A stretch of DNA of 45,022 bases from Eubacteriales bacterium (lineage in GTDB: Bacteria > Bacillota_A > Clostridia > Christensenellales > Aristaeellaceae), in NCBI GenBank assembly GCA_029974035.1, contig JARKQG010000105.1, positions 1-45,022 on the forward strand. The letters run 5' to 3'. Of this stretch, positions 22,146 through 29,971 are shown piece by piece (position 1 is the stretch's first letter; each line of letters opens with the position of its first letter). The notes below the pieces were generated by a model, which was not told where the DNA came from, searched no databases, and was given only the letters and a program-made list of their open reading frames with translations. Made by a program: the position numbers and the translations under genes.

Positions 22146-22778
22146 TCAGCCCACGGTGACGCCGCTGCTTTTCAGAAGATCGCTCAGCGGCGGCAGCGTG
22201 GCCTCCGGCGCTTCGCCGGCACCGCCCGCCTCGTCGGAGTCGTCCTCGCTGAAGTCGATGTTGTCCTGAAAATCGCCCTCCGCCAGTTGGTCGTTGCCGA
22301 CGGGCAGGTCGCCCTCCTCCAGCTGGTCATCGCCGACGGGCAGGTCGCCCTCCTCCATCTGGTCGTCGCCCACGGGCAGGTCGCCCTCCTCCAGCTGGCC
22401 GTCGCCGGCGTAATAGTCGCCCTCCGCCGGATAGCCGGCATCGACGGCGCCGGGCAGCATCTCCTGGCCGGTCACCTTTTTCCAGAGCCAGAGGCCGGAT
22501 TCCTGCACGATGTTGGGGTTGCGGGAGTAGAGGTACGCCTCGCCCATCAGGGCGCCGATGGAAACGATCAGGACCACGCTGGCGAAGGCCAGCGCAAAAA
22601 ACCGCTTCGCCCGGTGCGCCTCGGTGAGCCGCACGGCCTGGCGGCAAAAGCCCGCTACGGACAGAATCAGCCCGACGCCCGGCAGCCAGGAAAGCATGAG
22701 GCCGAACAGGGATTCCCACAGGCCGCGCGAGATCTTGGCGCTCTCGGTGCGCTCGTGGCTTCTCGAATATTTCGGCAT
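22146..22778 (-). CDS. Small membrane protein with acidic 12-residue tandem repeats
   Basis: An unrecognised 210-residue protein. Two hydrophobic segments (about 24-45 and 61-83) anchor it; after a Trp-rich stretch (GLWLWKKVTGQ) comes an acidic domain with four tandem units of about 12 residues (DGQLEEGDLPVG, DDQMEEGDLPVG, DDQLEEGDLPVG, NDQLAEGDFQDN; residues 126-172), then more acidic sequence (DFSEDDSDEAGG) to the end. Repeats of this kind can bind cations or basic partners, or act as a spacer, but no function can be assigned. ATG at 22778 has AAGGGTGA six to seven bases upstream. The gap upstream (22779-22873) holds only a small GCGGC/GCCGC hairpin and no clear promoter, so it may be cotranscribed with the HAD gene. 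Confidence 0.75.
   Translation of the reverse strand: MPKYSRSHERTESAKISRGLWESLFGLMLSWLPGVGLILSVAGFCRQAVRLTEAHRAKRFFALAFASVVLIVSIGALMGEAYLYSRNPNIVQESGLWLWKKVTGQEMLPGAVDAGYPAEGDYYAGDGQLEEGDLPVGDDQMEEGDLPVGDDQLEEGDLPVGNDQLAEGDFQDNIDFSEDDSDEAGGAGEAPEATLPPLSDLLKSSGVTVG
22262..22403 (-). repeat. 36-bp tandem repeats within a coding region
   Basis: Four 36-bp direct repeat units, the inner ones nearly identical at the base level, encoding the acidic 12-residue units of the membrane protein. Confidence 0.85.
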
Positions 22779-22873
22779 ACGTCACCCTTCAGTCGAGATA
22801 TATCGCGGCAAAGCCGCATCATTCTGCTTATTTTTCAGACGGTTCCCAGGGAGGAAAGTTCCATAAACGAAAA

Positions 22874-23728
22874 TCACAGCCGGCCGCGGGCGGCGCGGGT
22901 CTGCGCGTCCTGACGCACGTCCAGGTCGTGCCGGGCGCGCATCTTGCGCATGATCAGCGCCACCGTCTCCTCAAGCGCTTCGCCCGCCCGGTAGTCCGCA
23001 GGGAGCGCAAAATCCGCCCGGCGCTGCAGCAGCATCTCGTCCGCCAGCGCGCCGCCGCCCGGCGCGTATACCACAATCGAGCAGCCGCCCTTGAGCTTGG
23101 TCATCTTCATGCAGGGCACGTCCGTCAGCCCGTCGCCGAAGTAGATCATGTTGGCGAAGGGCACGCGCCGGAGGTATTCCGGCGTGTGGGCGTTGAGATC
23201 GTAATCGTTGGTCACGTCCAGGATGCCCTTGTTGATGCGGAACAGGTACTGGGTCTTGGCGGTGTAGTTGACGTCGGTGGCGGGCCAGATGGCCTCGCCC
23301 GCCTCGTCGTACACGTAGGAGGCCGCAAACACCGCCTTGAACGCGTCGGCGATGCGCGAGCCGTCGATGATCTCCTTGAGGCCGGAGGAGATAATGTAGT
23401 GCTCCACCCGGACGCCCGCGGCAAGGCCGATGGCGTTGACGCGGTCAAACCAGCCCTCCACGCCGGGATAGAATTCGACAGAGCGCCCCAGGCTCTCCAG
23501 CGCGCCCCGCGTCAGCGGGCGGCCGGCCCGCGCGGCGGCAAAGCGCATCATGTACATGTAGGCCAGTACGCCGTCGGTGCGGTGCGCCACGGCGAAGCGG
23601 CGGCAGTCGGCCCAGAAGGCGTCCGGATCGATGCTGAGGCCCGGCAAAAACCCATACTCCTGCATGTCCTTGGGCGACAGGGTCTTGTCAAAGTCGTAGA
23701 TGAGCGCGACGATGGGCGTGGTTTGCAC
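22874..23728 (-). CDS. HAD superfamily phosphatase-like hydrolase
   Basis: A 284-residue cytoplasmic protein of the haloacid dehalogenase superfamily. Motif I is IYDFDKTLSPKDMQ (Asp12 and Asp14, nucleophile and acid/base), motif II is YIISSGLKEII, and motif IV is IYFGDGLTDVPCMKM (two Asp for Mg2+). Lys219 in the stretch just after motif IV may serve as part of the active site. These enzymes usually remove phosphate from small molecules; the substrate is unknown. I chose the GTG at 23728 because AAAGGAGG lies six bases before it and homologues start just before the DFDKT motif; the longer frame to 23755 has no such site. It precedes the acidic-repeat membrane protein by 95 bases. Confidence 0.85.
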   Translation of the reverse strand: MQTTPIVALIYDFDKTLSPKDMQEYGFLPGLSIDPDAFWADCRRFAVAHRTDGVLAYMYMMRFAAARAGRPLTRGALESLGRSVEFYPGVEGWFDRVNAIGLAAGVRVEHYIISSGLKEIIDGSRIADAFKAVFAASYVYDEAGEAIWPATDVNYTAKTQYLFRINKGILDVTNDYDLNAHTPEYLRRVPFANMIYFGDGLTDVPCMKMTKLKGGCSIVVYAPGGGALADEMLLQRRADFALPADYRAGEALEETVALIMRKMRARHDLDVRQDAQTRAARGRL

Positions 23729-23762
23729 GGCGGGCCTCCTTTCACGCTGGAACAAAACAGCG

Positions 23763-23788
23763 GAGGGCAGGGCGTGCGCCCTGCCCTC
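23763..23788 (-). terminator. Terminator of the zinc-ribbon/PG-binding gene
   Basis: Perfect 11-bp stem GAGGGCAGGGC / GCCCTGCCCTC with a four-base loop. On the minus strand it is followed by CGCTGTTTTGTTCC; it is also preceded by an A-run, so it could work in both directions. Confidence 0.65.
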
Positions 23789-23811
23789 ATGCGTTTTTTT
23801 GCGGAGGGGTG

Positions 23812-25260
23812 TCAGGCGGAGGGCGCTTCGCCGCCCTCCGGCGCCAGGGAGGGCGCGGGGGTCGCGGCGGGCGCGGGCGTCTTGTCGTCGCCGCGCGGCG
23901 CGTCGTCGGCGAAAAGACGCGCCTGAAGCTCCGGCGTCGCAATGCCGTCCTCCTCCATGCCGATGGCCTTTTGGAAGAGCTTCACCACGGTCTGCGTGGC
24001 GGGGCCGAAGTCGCCGTCCTGGACGCCGTTGAACCAGCCCAGCTTGTGGAGCCGATCCTGCAGGTTTTTGACCTGCTTGCTGTTCTTCATGCCCTTTTTC
24101 AGCGTCTTGTAGGGCACCGGCGTGGCCGTCGGCTCGGGCGTGGGCGTTGCCAGGGTGGAAAGATCCACGCCCTTGGCGATGGCGGAAAGGTCGGCGGCGT
24201 TGGTGGTGGTTTCCAGCTGTTCGATCATGCTGGAGATCAGCGCCCAGTTCTTTTCAGAGCTCGCGGACAGCGAATCCAGCGCGGTGTTGCCGGCGCCGAG
24301 GGCCGCAATGGCGTCCGTGGTGGTGGCGTCCTCGATGGATTTCTGGACGGCGAGCAGCGTGTCCATGAAGCTCTGGTCGTTTTCCAGCGTCTTTTCGGGC
24401 ATCAGCGCCGAGATCTGCTGGCTCTCCGTCTCCTGCTGCTGCATGGCGGCGGCGCCCGTCTGATCCGCGCGCCACAGCTTGATGATGCCGGTGCGGTACT
24501 CATCCGTGACGTGCTGCTTGACCAGCGAAAGGCCGTCGGTGTAGAGCGTGTAGGTGACGCCGGGAATCTTGGCGCGGTTGGCGGTCCTGTCCGCGATGAA
24601 GAGGACGCCCGCGACCAGAAGCGCCACCACCGCCACCACGCCGGCGATGCGGATCAGCCAGCGGTTCAGCCCCGAGCCGCCGCGCGGCGCGTCCGCGCCA
24701 TCGTGGCCGGCCTCGTGCTCGTGGGCGGGAATCTCTCCGTCGGCGCCGTCCTCATGGGGGTGCGCGCGGCCCTTGCGCTGGTTCATCTGCTGGATGTAGC
24801 GCTGAACCTCCGGGCTGATGCCGGTCTTGCGGATGGGCTCCAGGGGTTTGATTTCAATGCCCAGGGAATCTGTCTCCGCGCGGGGTTCGCGCGGCGCCTC
24901 GGGCTTTGCCTCCGGGGCCGGCGCGGCTTCGTCCGTCGAGGGTTCTTCCCCGGCGCCGGGCTCGGCCTCGGCCTCCGGCTCGGCGTCCGCCATGCCGGTG
25001 GTCCGGCGGCCTTCGTCCTCGGCCAGCGCGGGGCGGTAGCTGGTGCGCGAGTAGACATCCCCGTCCTCTTCCGGCGCGGAGGAGTAGGTTGTTTTTGTGT
25101 AGGGCGCGTACCCCTGCTGCTCGGTGCTTCCGGGCACGAAGCGAACCTGGGACGAGGTGTATCCGCTACCTTCAAACCGGCTGTCGCCGACCGGTTGACC
25201 GCAGCTGGGACAAGCCTTCGCCTCGGGGTTCAGGGTCTTGCCGCACTTGTTGCAAAACAT
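23812..25260 (-). CDS. Zinc-ribbon, transmembrane, peptidoglycan-binding protein
   Basis: A 482-residue single-pass membrane protein with an unusual domain order. Residues 1-22 form a zinc ribbon (Cys3, Cys6, Cys17, Cys20). Residues about 30-195 are low complexity, rich in Glu, Ala and Pro, and probably disordered. A membrane segment lies at 203-223. Outside, residues 230-365 form a helical region, followed by a Thr/Pro linker (ATPTPEPTATPVP) and a peptidoglycan-binding type 1 domain (about 387-451; LQDRLHKLGWFNGVQDGDFGPATQTVVKLFQ), then a Pro-rich tail. The layout would link the cell wall to a cytoplasmic zinc ribbon, as in some wall-stress sensors, but that is inference. ATG at 25260 has GGGAGGG upstream and a consensus-like promoter. 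Confidence 0.85.
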   Translation of the reverse strand: MFCNKCGKTLNPEAKACPSCGQPVGDSRFEGSGYTSSQVRFVPGSTEQQGYAPYTKTTYSSAPEEDGDVYSRTSYRPALAEDEGRRTTGMADAEPEAEAEPGAGEEPSTDEAAPAPEAKPEAPREPRAETDSLGIEIKPLEPIRKTGISPEVQRYIQQMNQRKGRAHPHEDGADGEIPAHEHEAGHDGADAPRGGSGLNRWLIRIAGVVAVVALLVAGVLFIADRTANRAKIPGVTYTLYTDGLSLVKQHVTDEYRTGIIKLWRADQTGAAAMQQQETESQQISALMPEKTLENDQSFMDTLLAVQKSIEDATTTDAIAALGAGNTALDSLSASSEKNWALISSMIEQLETTTNAADLSAIAKGVDLSTLATPTPEPTATPVPYKTLKKGMKNSKQVKNLQDRLHKLGWFNGVQDGDFGPATQTVVKLFQKAIGMEEDGIATPELQARLFADDAPRGDDKTPAPAATPAPSLAPEGGEAPSA

Positions 25261-25355
25261 ATCTTGCCCTCCCGTTCAGGGTTGCCTCGGGTTTGCACGA
25301 TGCGCGCCGCGCACCGCGTGGCTTCAGCCGTTTGGGCGCATAACAATACAGACTG

Positions 25356-25384
25356 ATTGTACCCTTTATGCCGCGATTCGTCAA
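25356..25384 (-). promoter_or_regulatory. Promoter of the zinc-ribbon/PG-binding gene
   Basis: Minus strand: TTGACG (25384-25379), 17-base spacer, TACAAT (25361-25356), about 90 bases before the start codon. Confidence 0.78.
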
Positions 25385-25448
25385 GCAAAACCCTCGGAAT
25401 ACGCCGTATAAGGGGTTTTCCGGGGCCTCGGGTGGCGAAGGGCGCGCA

Positions 25449-25829
25449 TTATCCGTTGGGATTGGCCGGCGCCGGCGTTTCCGACGGCTCGGCCGGGGCG
25501 GGCGTGGCGGTGGCGGTGGCCGCCGTCACGGACGCGCCCGCGGCCCCGGTATAGTCGTTTTCCGCGAACTGCCCGGCCGCCTGCTGCGGAACCAGGATGC
25601 CGCTGGTCATCTGATAGCGGATGTAGACGGTCAGCATGACCGTCAGCGAAACGAAGGCCACCGCGGTGATCAGCAGCTTGCCGCGGACGGGGCAGCGCAC
25701 GCCGCGCCAGAGCATCACGAGCCCCAGCGGCGGTACGAGGACGCAGAGAAGAACCGCCACCCAGACGCGCGCGCTGGGTTTATTGCGCCGGGGGACCTGA
25801 AAGACAGGGGCGTTGCCGGTGGTGCGCAT
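25449..25829 (-). CDS. Unrecognised small membrane protein
   Basis: A 126-residue protein I do not recognise. A basic N-terminus (QVPRRNKPSARVW) is followed by a hydrophobic segment (about residues 24-42), a short basic loop, a second hydrophobic segment (about 50-67), and a C-terminal Ala/Thr/Pro-rich tail (ATATATPAPAEPSETPAPA), probably outside the membrane. It shares the Pro/Thr/Ala tail style with the neighbouring PG-binding protein and with the second GH3 enzyme. ATG at 25829 has GGGAGG seven bases upstream; the longer frame to 25844 starts with TTG. It has its own good promoter. No function can be given. Confidence 0.75.
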   Translation of the reverse strand: MRTTGNAPVFQVPRRNKPSARVWVAVLLCVLVPPLGLVMLWRGVRCPVRGKLLITAVAFVSLTVMLTVYIRYQMTSGILVPQQAAGQFAENDYTGAAGASVTAATATATPAPAEPSETPAPANPNG

Positions 25830-25856
25830 GGACGAACCTCCCAAAATGGTGGGATT

Positions 25857-25885
25857 ATTATATCAGATAGACGTTCCGGACACAA
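25857..25885 (-). promoter_or_regulatory. Promoter of the small membrane protein gene
   Basis: Minus strand: TTGTGT (25885-25880), 17-base spacer, TATAAT (25862-25857), with TGA before the -10 (extended -10). Confidence 0.75.
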
Positions 25886-25946
25886 GGTTGGAGCCCAAAA
25901 CGCCCGCCTTTTGACAGAAAAACATCAAAATAAACGAAATCTTAGC

Positions 25947-25974
25947 GCGGGCGCGCCGTCCGCGGCGCGCCCGC
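25947..25974. other. GC-rich hairpin in the divergent region before metN
   Basis: Perfect 12-bp inverted repeat GCGGGCGCGCCG / CGGCGCGCCCGC with a four-base centre, upstream of the metN promoter. No T-run in either direction. It could be a protein-binding site or just cruciform-prone sequence; function unknown. Confidence 0.5.
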
Positions 25975-25997
25975 CAATTTCAAATGCGCCGGGTTTG

Positions 25998-26006
25998 TGG
26001 TATACT
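25998..26006 (+). promoter_or_regulatory. Extended -10 promoter of metN
   Basis: TGG followed by TATACT (26001-26006), an extended -10. The -35 (TTTCAA at 25978) is poor. Confidence 0.55.
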
Positions 26007-26042
26007 GATGGGTACTACATGGATTCTAAAGGGTGGATCGAT

Positions 26043-27059
26043 GTGCCAGAGCGTGACGAGATGATCCGGATCAGCGGCCTCAGGAAGGTGTACGGCGAGG
26101 GCGAGCACGCCGTCGTCGCGCTGGACGGCATCGATTTGTCCATTCGCCGCGGCGACATCCACGGCATCATCGGCATGAGCGGGGCGGGCAAGTCCACGCT
26201 GATCCGCTGCATCAATCTGCTGGAAAAGCCCACCGAAGGCAAAATTTTCATTGACGGGGTCGATGTGACGGCCCTCTCCGACGCGCTTCTTCGCACGACG
26301 CGGCGCGCCGTCGGCATGGTGTTTCAAAGCTTCAACCTTCTGATGCAGCGCAGCGTGGAAAAGAACGTGCGCTTTCCCATGGAGTTGACCGGCGCGGACA
26401 AAAAAGACGCCCGGGCGCGGGCACGGGAACTGATGGACCTGGTGGGCCTGTCCGACAAGGCGGGCGCGTTTCCGGCCCAGCTCTCCGGCGGGCAGAAGCA
26501 GCGCGTCGCCATCGCGCGGGCGCTGGCGATGCAGCCCAAGGTGCTCCTGTGCGACGAGGCCACCAGCGCGCTCGACCCCATGACCACCCGCGCGATTCTG
26601 GACCTTTTGAAGGACATCAACCACCGCCTGGGCATCACCATCGTGGTCATCACCCACGAGATGGAGGTCATCCGGCAGATCTGCCGCGAGGTGTCCATCA
26701 TCGACGGCGGGCGGATTGTGGAGAGCGGCGCGGTGAGCGAGCTGTTCACCCGGCCCCAGTCGGAGGCGGGCAAGCGCATGTTCCGCACCCCGGGCAGGCG
26801 CTTTACCGAAATGCCCACCGGCCGGCTGGTGCGGGTGATCTTTGACGGCGGCACCGTCTACGAGCCGCTGATCGCCAACCTCATCATGGAGCAGGGCGCG
26901 CCGGTGTCGATCATCAGCGCCCAGATGGACACCGTGGCGGGCGAGACGCGGGGTCAGCTGGTGCTTCAGCTGCCCGCCGACGAGGCGCTGAGCGGCCGGA
27001 TGATCGAATCGCTGAGAAAGCACCACCTTCCGGTGGAGCCGGTAGAGGAGGAGAAGTAG
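26043..27059 (+). CDS. metN: Methionine ABC importer ATP-binding protein MetN
   Basis: A 338-residue ATPase that powers uptake of L-/D-methionine through the MetI channel. Walker A GMSGAGKST (residues 44-52), Q-loop VFQSFNLL, signature QLSGGQKQRVAIARAL, Walker B VLLCDEATSALD and switch His in VVITHEM are all intact. The last 75 residues (GRLVRVIFDGGTVYEPLIANLIMEQGAPVSI...) are the NIL domain that binds methionine and inhibits transport. I chose the GTG at 26043 because AAAGGGTGG lies about six bases upstream; an ATG at 26061 without a good ribosome site and an ATG at 26019 are alternatives. metI starts on the next base after the stop. I found no S-box riboswitch in the leader. Confidence 0.93.
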   Translation: MPERDEMIRISGLRKVYGEGEHAVVALDGIDLSIRRGDIHGIIGMSGAGKSTLIRCINLLEKPTEGKIFIDGVDVTALSDALLRTTRRAVGMVFQSFNLLMQRSVEKNVRFPMELTGADKKDARARARELMDLVGLSDKAGAFPAQLSGGQKQRVAIARALAMQPKVLLCDEATSALDPMTTRAILDLLKDINHRLGITIVVITHEMEVIRQICREVSIIDGGRIVESGAVSELFTRPQSEAGKRMFRTPGRRFTEMPTGRLVRVIFDGGTVYEPLIANLIMEQGAPVSIISAQMDTVAGETRGQLVLQLPADEALSGRMIESLRKHHLPVEPVEEEK

Positions 27060-27737
27060 ATGGCTGGGTGGCTGAGCGCCAACGAGGCGCTGATCCGGTT
27101 GATGCTCTCGGGCCTCTGGGAAACCCTCCAGATGACGTTGCTGGCGGCACTGTTTTCCTATTTATTTGGGCTGCCGCTGGGCGTGATGCTGGTGGCCACC
27201 GACAAGGGCGGCATCCGCGAAAACGCGGCGCTCAACCAGGTGCTGGGCACGGTGGTCAACGTGCTGCGCTCGGTGCCGTTTCTGATCCTGATCCTGATGC
27301 TCTTTCCCGTGACCCGCGTGGTGATGGGCACCACCATCGGCACCCGCGCGGCGATCTTCCCGCTGGTGGTGAGCGCCTTCCCCTACGTGGCGCGCATGGT
27401 GGAATCCTCGCTGCGCGAGGTGGACGGCGGCGTGGTTGAAGCCGCCCAGTCCATGGGCGCCACCACCTTTCAGATCATCTGGAAGGTGCTGCTGCCGGAG
27501 GCCACGCCTTCGCTGATCAACGGCCTGGCGATTTCGGTGACGACCATCCTGGCCTATACCGCCATGGCCGGCGCGGTGGGCGCGGGGGGCCTGGGCAAGA
27601 TCGCCATCGATTACGGCATGTACCGCTTTGACATGCCCAAGCTCTACACCGCAAGCCTTCTTCTGGTGGTGCTGGTGCAGGTCATCCAGGTGCTGGGAAC
27701 CCGCGCTTCCTCGATGATCGACAAGCGCAGGCGCTGA
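27060..27737 (+). CDS. metI: Methionine ABC importer permease MetI
   Basis: A 225-residue inner-membrane permease of the MetI family with about five membrane helices. The coupling-helix motif that docks MetN is EAAQSMGATTFQIIWKVLLPEATPSLI, and the family stretch AMAGAVGAGGLGKIAIDYG follows. The start ATG is directly adjacent to the metN stop, with GGAGGAG in the metN end as the ribosome site, so the two genes are coupled. The length is normal. Confidence 0.95.
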   Translation: MAGWLSANEALIRLMLSGLWETLQMTLLAALFSYLFGLPLGVMLVATDKGGIRENAALNQVLGTVVNVLRSVPFLILILMLFPVTRVVMGTTIGTRAAIFPLVVSAFPYVARMVESSLREVDGGVVEAAQSMGATTFQIIWKVLLPEATPSLINGLAISVTTILAYTAMAGAVGAGGLGKIAIDYGMYRFDMPKLYTASLLLVVLVQVIQVLGTRASSMIDKRRR

Positions 27738-27897
27738 CCCCGGTTTATCCCATCTTCCCTTTGAAATAATGCGGCGGCTTCCATTCGGCACGCACATTAT
27801 AGCGCGGGCAACCCCCAGCGCAACCCCAGCGCGGTGCGCAGGATCGCAGCGCCGGCACCTATATTCCCCCGGCCCTGCAGGAAAGGAGAGGTACCCC

Positions 27898-28716
27898 ATG
27901 AAGAAACTCGTCAGCCTGATCGTCGTACTCGCACTCGTCCTAGGTGTTTCCGGTATGGCCATGGCCGAGAAGCTGGTCATCGGGGCGACCCCCACGCCGC
28001 ATGCCGAAATCCTGGAGCTGATCAAGGACGACCTGGCGGCCAAGGGCATCGAACTTGAGATCGTCGTCTACACCGAGTACACCACCCCCAACATGGCGCT
28101 CTCCGCGGGCGACCTCGACGCCAACTACTTCCAGCACGTGCCCTACATGGAGGCCTACAACGCCTCCGTGGCCGACGATCAGAAGCTGGCCGCGGTGATC
28201 GGCGTGCACTACGAGCCCTACGCCCTCTACCCGGGAAAGACCAAGACGGTGGAGGAGCTGAAAGACGGCGCCACCATCACCGTCACCAATGACCCCTCCA
28301 ACGAGGCGCGGGCGCTGCTCCTGCTGGAGAGCGCGGGCCTCATCAAGATCCGCGAGGGCGCGGGCCTTTCCGCCACCATCGCCGACATCACGGAAAACCC
28401 GAAGAACCTCAACATCATGGAGATCGAGGCGGCCCAGCTGCCCCGGACGCTGCCGGACGTGGACATGGCGGTCATCAACGGAAACTTCGCGCTGGACGCG
28501 GGGCTCAGCCCGGCGAAGGACGCGGTGTTTGTCGAGCCCGCCGACGGTGAGGCCGGCAAGACCTACACCAACTACATCGTGGTGCGCGCCGCCGACGCCG
28601 AGGCGCCCTGGGTGGAAACGCTGCGGGAGACCCTCTGCTCCCAGAAGGTGTACGACTTCATCATGGGGAACGACGCCTACAAGGGCGGCGTCATCCCGGC
28701 GTTCACGGTGGGATAA
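27898..28716 (+). CDS. metQ: Methionine-binding protein MetQ (NlpA family), without a lipobox
   Basis: A 272-residue periplasm-type binding protein for methionine. It has a signal sequence (MKKLVSLIVVLALVLGVSGMAMA) with an apparent signal peptidase I site before Glu24. The mature part carries LVIGATPTPHAEILELIKDDL, VVYTEYTTPNMALSAGDLDANYFQHVPYM and DVDMAVINGNFALDAGL, all NlpA/MetQ marks. MetQ proteins of Gram-positive bacteria are normally lipoproteins; no lipobox cysteine is present here. ATG at 27898 follows AAGGAGAGGTACCCC. It lies 160 bases after metI, in a region with no clear promoter, terminator or riboswitch. A strong bidirectional terminator follows. Confidence 0.92.
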   Translation: MKKLVSLIVVLALVLGVSGMAMAEKLVIGATPTPHAEILELIKDDLAAKGIELEIVVYTEYTTPNMALSAGDLDANYFQHVPYMEAYNASVADDQKLAAVIGVHYEPYALYPGKTKTVEELKDGATITVTNDPSNEARALLLLESAGLIKIREGAGLSATIADITENPKNLNIMEIEAAQLPRTLPDVDMAVINGNFALDAGLSPAKDAVFVEPADGEAGKTYTNYIVVRAADAEAPWVETLRETLCSQKVYDFIMGNDAYKGGVIPAFTVG

Positions 28717-28733
28717 CGCAACGATCCAAACGC

Positions 28734-28765
28734 AAAAGGCCCCCGGCGCGCGCCGGGGGCCTTTT
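28734..28765. terminator. Bidirectional terminator between metQ and icd
   Basis: A perfect 14-bp stem, AAAAGGCCCCCGGC / GCCGGGGGCCTTTT, with a GCGC loop; the A-run and T-run at its ends make it work in both directions. Confidence 0.9.
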
Positions 28766-28774
28766 CTGCGCCCG

Positions 28775-29971
28775 TCAGATCTTGATCCGGTCGGCGATGG
28801 CGGCGATGAATTCCGCCGAGGAGACGGCCTTTTTCTCCCCCGTGGCCAGGGCAAAGAGATCCTGCGTCATAACGCCGGATTCAAGGGTGTCGATCGTCGC
28901 CCGCTCAAGCCCCTCCGCGAAATTCTGGAGCGGCCCGTTGCCGTCCAGCTCGCCCCGCTTTTTCAGCGCGCCGCTCCAGGCGAAGATGGTGGCCACGGGG
29001 TTGGTGGAGGTGGCCTCCCCCTTCAGGTAGCGGTAGTAGTGGCGGGTGACAGTGCCGTGGGCGGCCTCGTACTCGAAGGCGCCGTCGGGGCTGACCAGCA
29101 CGCTGGTCATCATGGCCAGCGAGCCGAAGGCGGTGGACACCAGATCGCTCATCACGTCGCCGTCGTAGTTTTTCAGGGCCCAGATGAACCCGCCTTCCGA
29201 GCGCACCACCCGCGCGGCGGCGTCGTCGATGAGGGTGTAGAAGTATTCGATGCCTGCCTTTTCAAAAAGGGCCTTGTAGCGGTGGTCAAAGAGCTCCTGG
29301 AAGATCAGCTTGAAGCTCTGGTCGTAGGTCTTGGAGATGGTGTCCTTGGTGGAGAACCACAGATCCTGCTTCGTATCCAGCGCGTAGCGGAAGCAGGCGT
29401 GGGCAAAGGAGCGGATGGACGAATCCTTGTTGTGCATCGCCTGCAGAAGCCCGGGGCCCTCAAAGTCGTAGACGGGGGCGCGCAGCACCACGCCGTCCGC
29501 GCCGGTAAACACAAGTTCCGCCTTGCCGGGGCCGGGCACCCGGAGCTCCGCGGCGCGGTACACGTCGCCGTAGGCGTGTCGGGCGATGGTGATGGGCCTG
29601 GTCCAGCGGGCGACGACGGGCTTTACGTTGCGCACCAAAATGGGCGCGCGAAACACCGTGCCGTCCAGCGCCGCGCGGATGGTGCCGTTGGGGCTCTTCC
29701 ACATCTTTTTCAGCCCGTACTCCTCCACCCGCTGCTGGTTGGGCGTGATGGTGGCGCACTTGACCGAGACGCCCAGCGATTTGGCCGCCTGGGCGGCTTC
29801 CTCGGTCACCCGGTCGTCGGTGGCGTCGCGGTTGGGCAGGCCCAGGTCAAAGTACACCGTGTCGAGGGCCACAAAGGGCGAAATCAGCTGTTCCTTGATC
29901 ATCCTCCAGAGGATGCGGGTCATCTCGTCGCCGTCCATTTCGACGATGGGGTTCATCGGGATGCGGCTCAT
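28775..29971 (-). CDS. icd: Isocitrate dehydrogenase (NADP+), eukaryotic-type subfamily
   Basis: A 398-residue enzyme that converts isocitrate to 2-oxoglutarate and CO2 with NADP+. The subfamily is the homodimeric one shared with eukaryotic cytosolic and mitochondrial enzymes: [20 protein letters not shown] at the N-terminus, [27 protein letters not shown] around residues 75-100, and [36 protein letters not shown] with the NADP-binding region, near residue 300. Shine-Dalgarno AAAGGAGAG lies upstream. The ATG overlaps the aconitase stop as ATGA, so the two are one operon. With citrate synthase opposite, it completes the route to 2-oxoglutarate for glutamate synthesis. Confidence 0.95.
   Translation of the reverse strand: MSRIPMNPIVEMDGDEMTRILWRMIKEQLISPFVALDTVYFDLGLPNRDATDDRVTEEAAQAAKSLGVSVKCATITPNQQRVEEYGLKKMWKSPNGTIRAALDGTVFRAPILVRNVKPVVARWTRPITIARHAYGDVYRAAELRVPGPGKAELVFTGADGVVLRAPVYDFEGPGLLQAMHNKDSSIRSFAHACFRYALDTKQDLWFSTKDTISKTYDQSFKLIFQELFDHRYKALFEKAGIEYFYTLIDDAAARVVRSEGGFIWALKNYDGDVMSDLVSTAFGSLAMMTSVLVSPDGAFEYEAAHGTVTRHYYRYLKGEATSTNPVATIFAWSGALKKRGELDGNGPLQNFAEGLERATIDTLESGVMTQDLFALATGEKKAVSSAEFIAAIADRIKI

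Noticed and set aside
22262..22403. A CRISPR-like repeat array
   Set aside because: The repeats are in-frame coding units of 36 bp without spacers.
25911..25916. TTGACA as a -35 box before metN
   Set aside because: No acceptable -10 lies 15 to 19 bases downstream; the extended -10 at 26001 is better placed.
25885..26042. A SAM riboswitch before metN
   Set aside because: No S-box core sequence is visible; only a simple GC hairpin lies upstream of the promoter.
27738..27897. A separate promoter or regulatory RNA for metQ
   Set aside because: No convincing boxes or structured leader were found; metQ is most simply read through from metNI.
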